DNA of 64,000 nt, from NCBI RefSeq assembly GCF_014646675.1, contig NZ_BMNS01000007.1:180568-244567 (forward strand), read 5' to 3'. Source of the DNA: Lutibacter litoralis. Lineage in GTDB: Bacteria > Bacteroidota > Bacteroidia > Flavobacteriales > Flavobacteriaceae. The notes under the pieces were generated by a model, which saw nothing but the letters and a program-made list of their open reading frames with translations, ran no database searches and was not told where the DNA came from. Position numbers and translations under genes: made by a program. Below are positions 63,116 to 64,000 of the stretch, piece after piece. Positions within the stretch are counted from its first letter, which is position 1, and each line of letters starts with the position of its first letter.

Positions 63116-63165
63116 AGCCCCAAACCCCAAATAAATTAACCCCAACCTTATAAAACCCCACAAAA

Positions 63166-63666
63166 ATGAAACGATTCTCTTTTTCCTTTGTAATAGTTTT
63201 ATCATTATTGTGTTCTTGTTCTCCAGCAGATGATGACATTAATTTATTTGAATCAAGTAAAATTGAAGAAACATCAATTAACGTAGAATACTCAGATATT
63301 GAAACTGAAATTTTAAATTTGGTAAATAAGTATAGGGAGACGAATAATTTAAGTACTCTTAAAGTTTTAAATATTATTTCTAAAGAAGCGGATACTCATA
63401 CAAGCTATATGATTACTAAAGGAGAAGTGAGCCATGCTAACTTTAATCTAAGGGCTCAGAACTTAATCAAAAATGCAGGAGCAAAATTTATTTCAGAAAA
63501 CGTTGCTTATGGATACAGCTCGGCACAAGCAGTTGTAAATGGTTGGATTAACAGTTTAGAACATAAAAAAAATATAGAAAATCCTGATTTTACTCATTTT
63601 GGTATCTCAACAGAATCTGATGATAATGGTAGAAATTATTTCACTCATATTTTTATAAAAAAATAA
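63166..63666 (+). CDS. CAP-domain (CRISP/PR-1/SCP-like) lipoprotein
   Basis: The 166-residue protein has a lipoprotein signal peptide (LSLLCSC, cysteine about residue 19) and then a CAP domain. The motifs include ILNLVNKYRETNNLSTL, a DTHTSYMITKGEVSHANF segment with the conserved His, ISENVAYGYSSAQAVVNGWINS and the closing THFGISTES. Bacterial CAP proteins are extracytoplasmic and of varied or unknown function. A structured leader with six CCCCA motifs precedes it. Confidence 0.9.
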   Translation: MKRFSFSFVIVLSLLCSCSPADDDINLFESSKIEETSINVEYSDIETEILNLVNKYRETNNLSTLKVLNIISKEADTHTSYMITKGEVSHANFNLRAQNLIKNAGAKFISENVAYGYSSAQAVVNGWINSLEHKKNIENPDFTHFGISTESDDNGRNYFTHIFIKK

Positions 63667-63805
63667 ATAATATTTAGAGAAGTGCCACGGTACATTTTTT
63701 TTTTGAAATAATAAAATTTCACTTAATCTTTTAATTGTAAACAGCAAGTTTAATTGATTACAAAAGAAAACCTCTTTTAAAATATTGAAAAGATCATTAA
63801 AAAAT

Positions 63806-63840
63806 AAAAGTGTTAATCATATTTTATGATTAACACTTTT
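63806..63840. terminator. bidirectional terminator
   Basis: A 16-bp perfect stem AAAAGTGTTAATCATA / TATGATTAACACTTTT with a 3-base loop lies 140 bases after the CAP gene. It would also suit the end of a minus-strand gene entering from the right. Confidence 0.88.
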
Positions 63841-63899
63841 ATTTTAATTTCAACTTCATAAACAATAAAGGTGAAATAATAACAACTTTTAAAAGTATT

Positions 63900-64000
63900 T
63901 TATAATAAATAATAAGCAGCCGTATATAATTTCTTGAAAAAATTGTCGTCCCCACAACGGTAGTAGAATCCAAGTAAATGCATAGTGCGACTGCCTTTTT
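63900..64000 (-). CDS. possible 3' end of a minus-strand gene
   Basis: On the minus strand a frame open to the right edge ends at TAA 63900-63902. Its 32 visible residues read GSRTMHLLGFYYRCGDDNF and then FKKLYTAAYYLL. The DNA from about 63945 to 64000 is much richer in GC than the rest of the gap, and a bidirectional terminator lies 60 bases beyond the stop, both of which suit a real gene end. I do not recognise the family, and another minus-strand frame is also open here, so frame choice is uncertain. Confidence 0.3.
   Translation of the reverse strand, partial: KGSRTMHLLGFYYRCGDDNFFKKLYTAAYYLL

Noticed and set aside
1..64000. tRNA, rRNA, CRISPR arrays, insertion sequences
   Set aside because: No T-loop-like GGTTC tracts with cloverleaf potential, no regularly spaced direct repeats, and no transposase motifs were found on either strand by eye; a tRNAscan or IS search would be decisive.

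Overview
The window is a 64 kb piece of an AT-rich chromosome from the Bacteroidota, almost certainly family Flavobacteriaceae. Evidence: promoters of the TAnnTTTG type instead of TATAAT boxes, few Shine-Dalgarno sequences, a PorP/SprF protein of type IX secretion, a complete alternative complex III (Act) operon next to an aa3-type oxidase, the bamA-skp-skp-murI and clpP-clpX clusters in flavobacterial arrangement, and a DnaG without zinc ligands. The genus cannot be fixed from the sequence alone. No rRNA, tRNA, CRISPR array, prophage or intact insertion sequence was seen.

Layout. 1-5.0 kb: leucine operon leuC (5' end cut off), a frameshifted four-helix-bundle gene, leuD, a LeuA-family synthase, leuB, then a terminator and a decayed C-terminal fragment of what looks like an M1-aminopeptidase/ABC-permease gene. 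5.3-8.7 kb: an NtrB/NtrC-like two-component system and two small unknown genes. 8.9-10.4 kb: a PorP/SprF protein and a gamma-carbonic-anhydrase-fold protein. 10.5-18.4 kb (minus strand): an envelope cluster with CBS protein, NAD kinase, DUF6089 protein, uppS, bamA, two Skp/OmpH chaperones and murI. 18.6-22.0 kb: pdxJ, an alpha/beta hydrolase, a small membrane protein, and trigger factor. 22.1-28.3 kb (minus): an unusual long pyruvate kinase, a DEAD-box helicase, a methyltransferase, a short M1 peptidase and a secreted unknown. 28.5-32.9 kb: clpP, clpX, dnaG and a small SPOR-like exported protein.

33.1-44.9 kb is the respiratory core: actA-actB-actC-actD-actE-actF followed by coxB-coxA. ActA-F oxidises menaquinol and passes electrons to cytochrome c or directly to the oxidase. 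ActA carries two additional N-terminal mono-haem domains (seven CxxCH motifs in all) and ActC carries a C-terminal helix-hairpin-helix tail. 44.9-47.5 kb: a GH109-like Gfo/Idh/MocA protein and ruvB. 47.6-54.2 kb looks like a sulfur-handling locus: two tandem SulP transporters, a metallo-beta-lactamase/double-rhodanese protein, a rhodanese lipoprotein, a DUF3365 haem lipoprotein and an HMA metal-binding protein, all on one strand. This is the best candidate for an under-described system. 54.2-64 kb: housekeeping genes (MazG-like, aat, DUF3127, a histidine kinase, HIT, greA, purK, purE, M3 peptidase), a Rieske-like lipoprotein, a CAP-domain lipoprotein behind a structured leader, and the 3' end of a possible minus-strand gene at the right edge.

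Most operons end in clear hairpin/T-run terminators. Several intergenic gaps hold family-typical extragenic repeats. Starts were moved downstream of the longest open frame where a -7 promoter box, a signal peptide or an overlap with the neighbouring gene argued for it.
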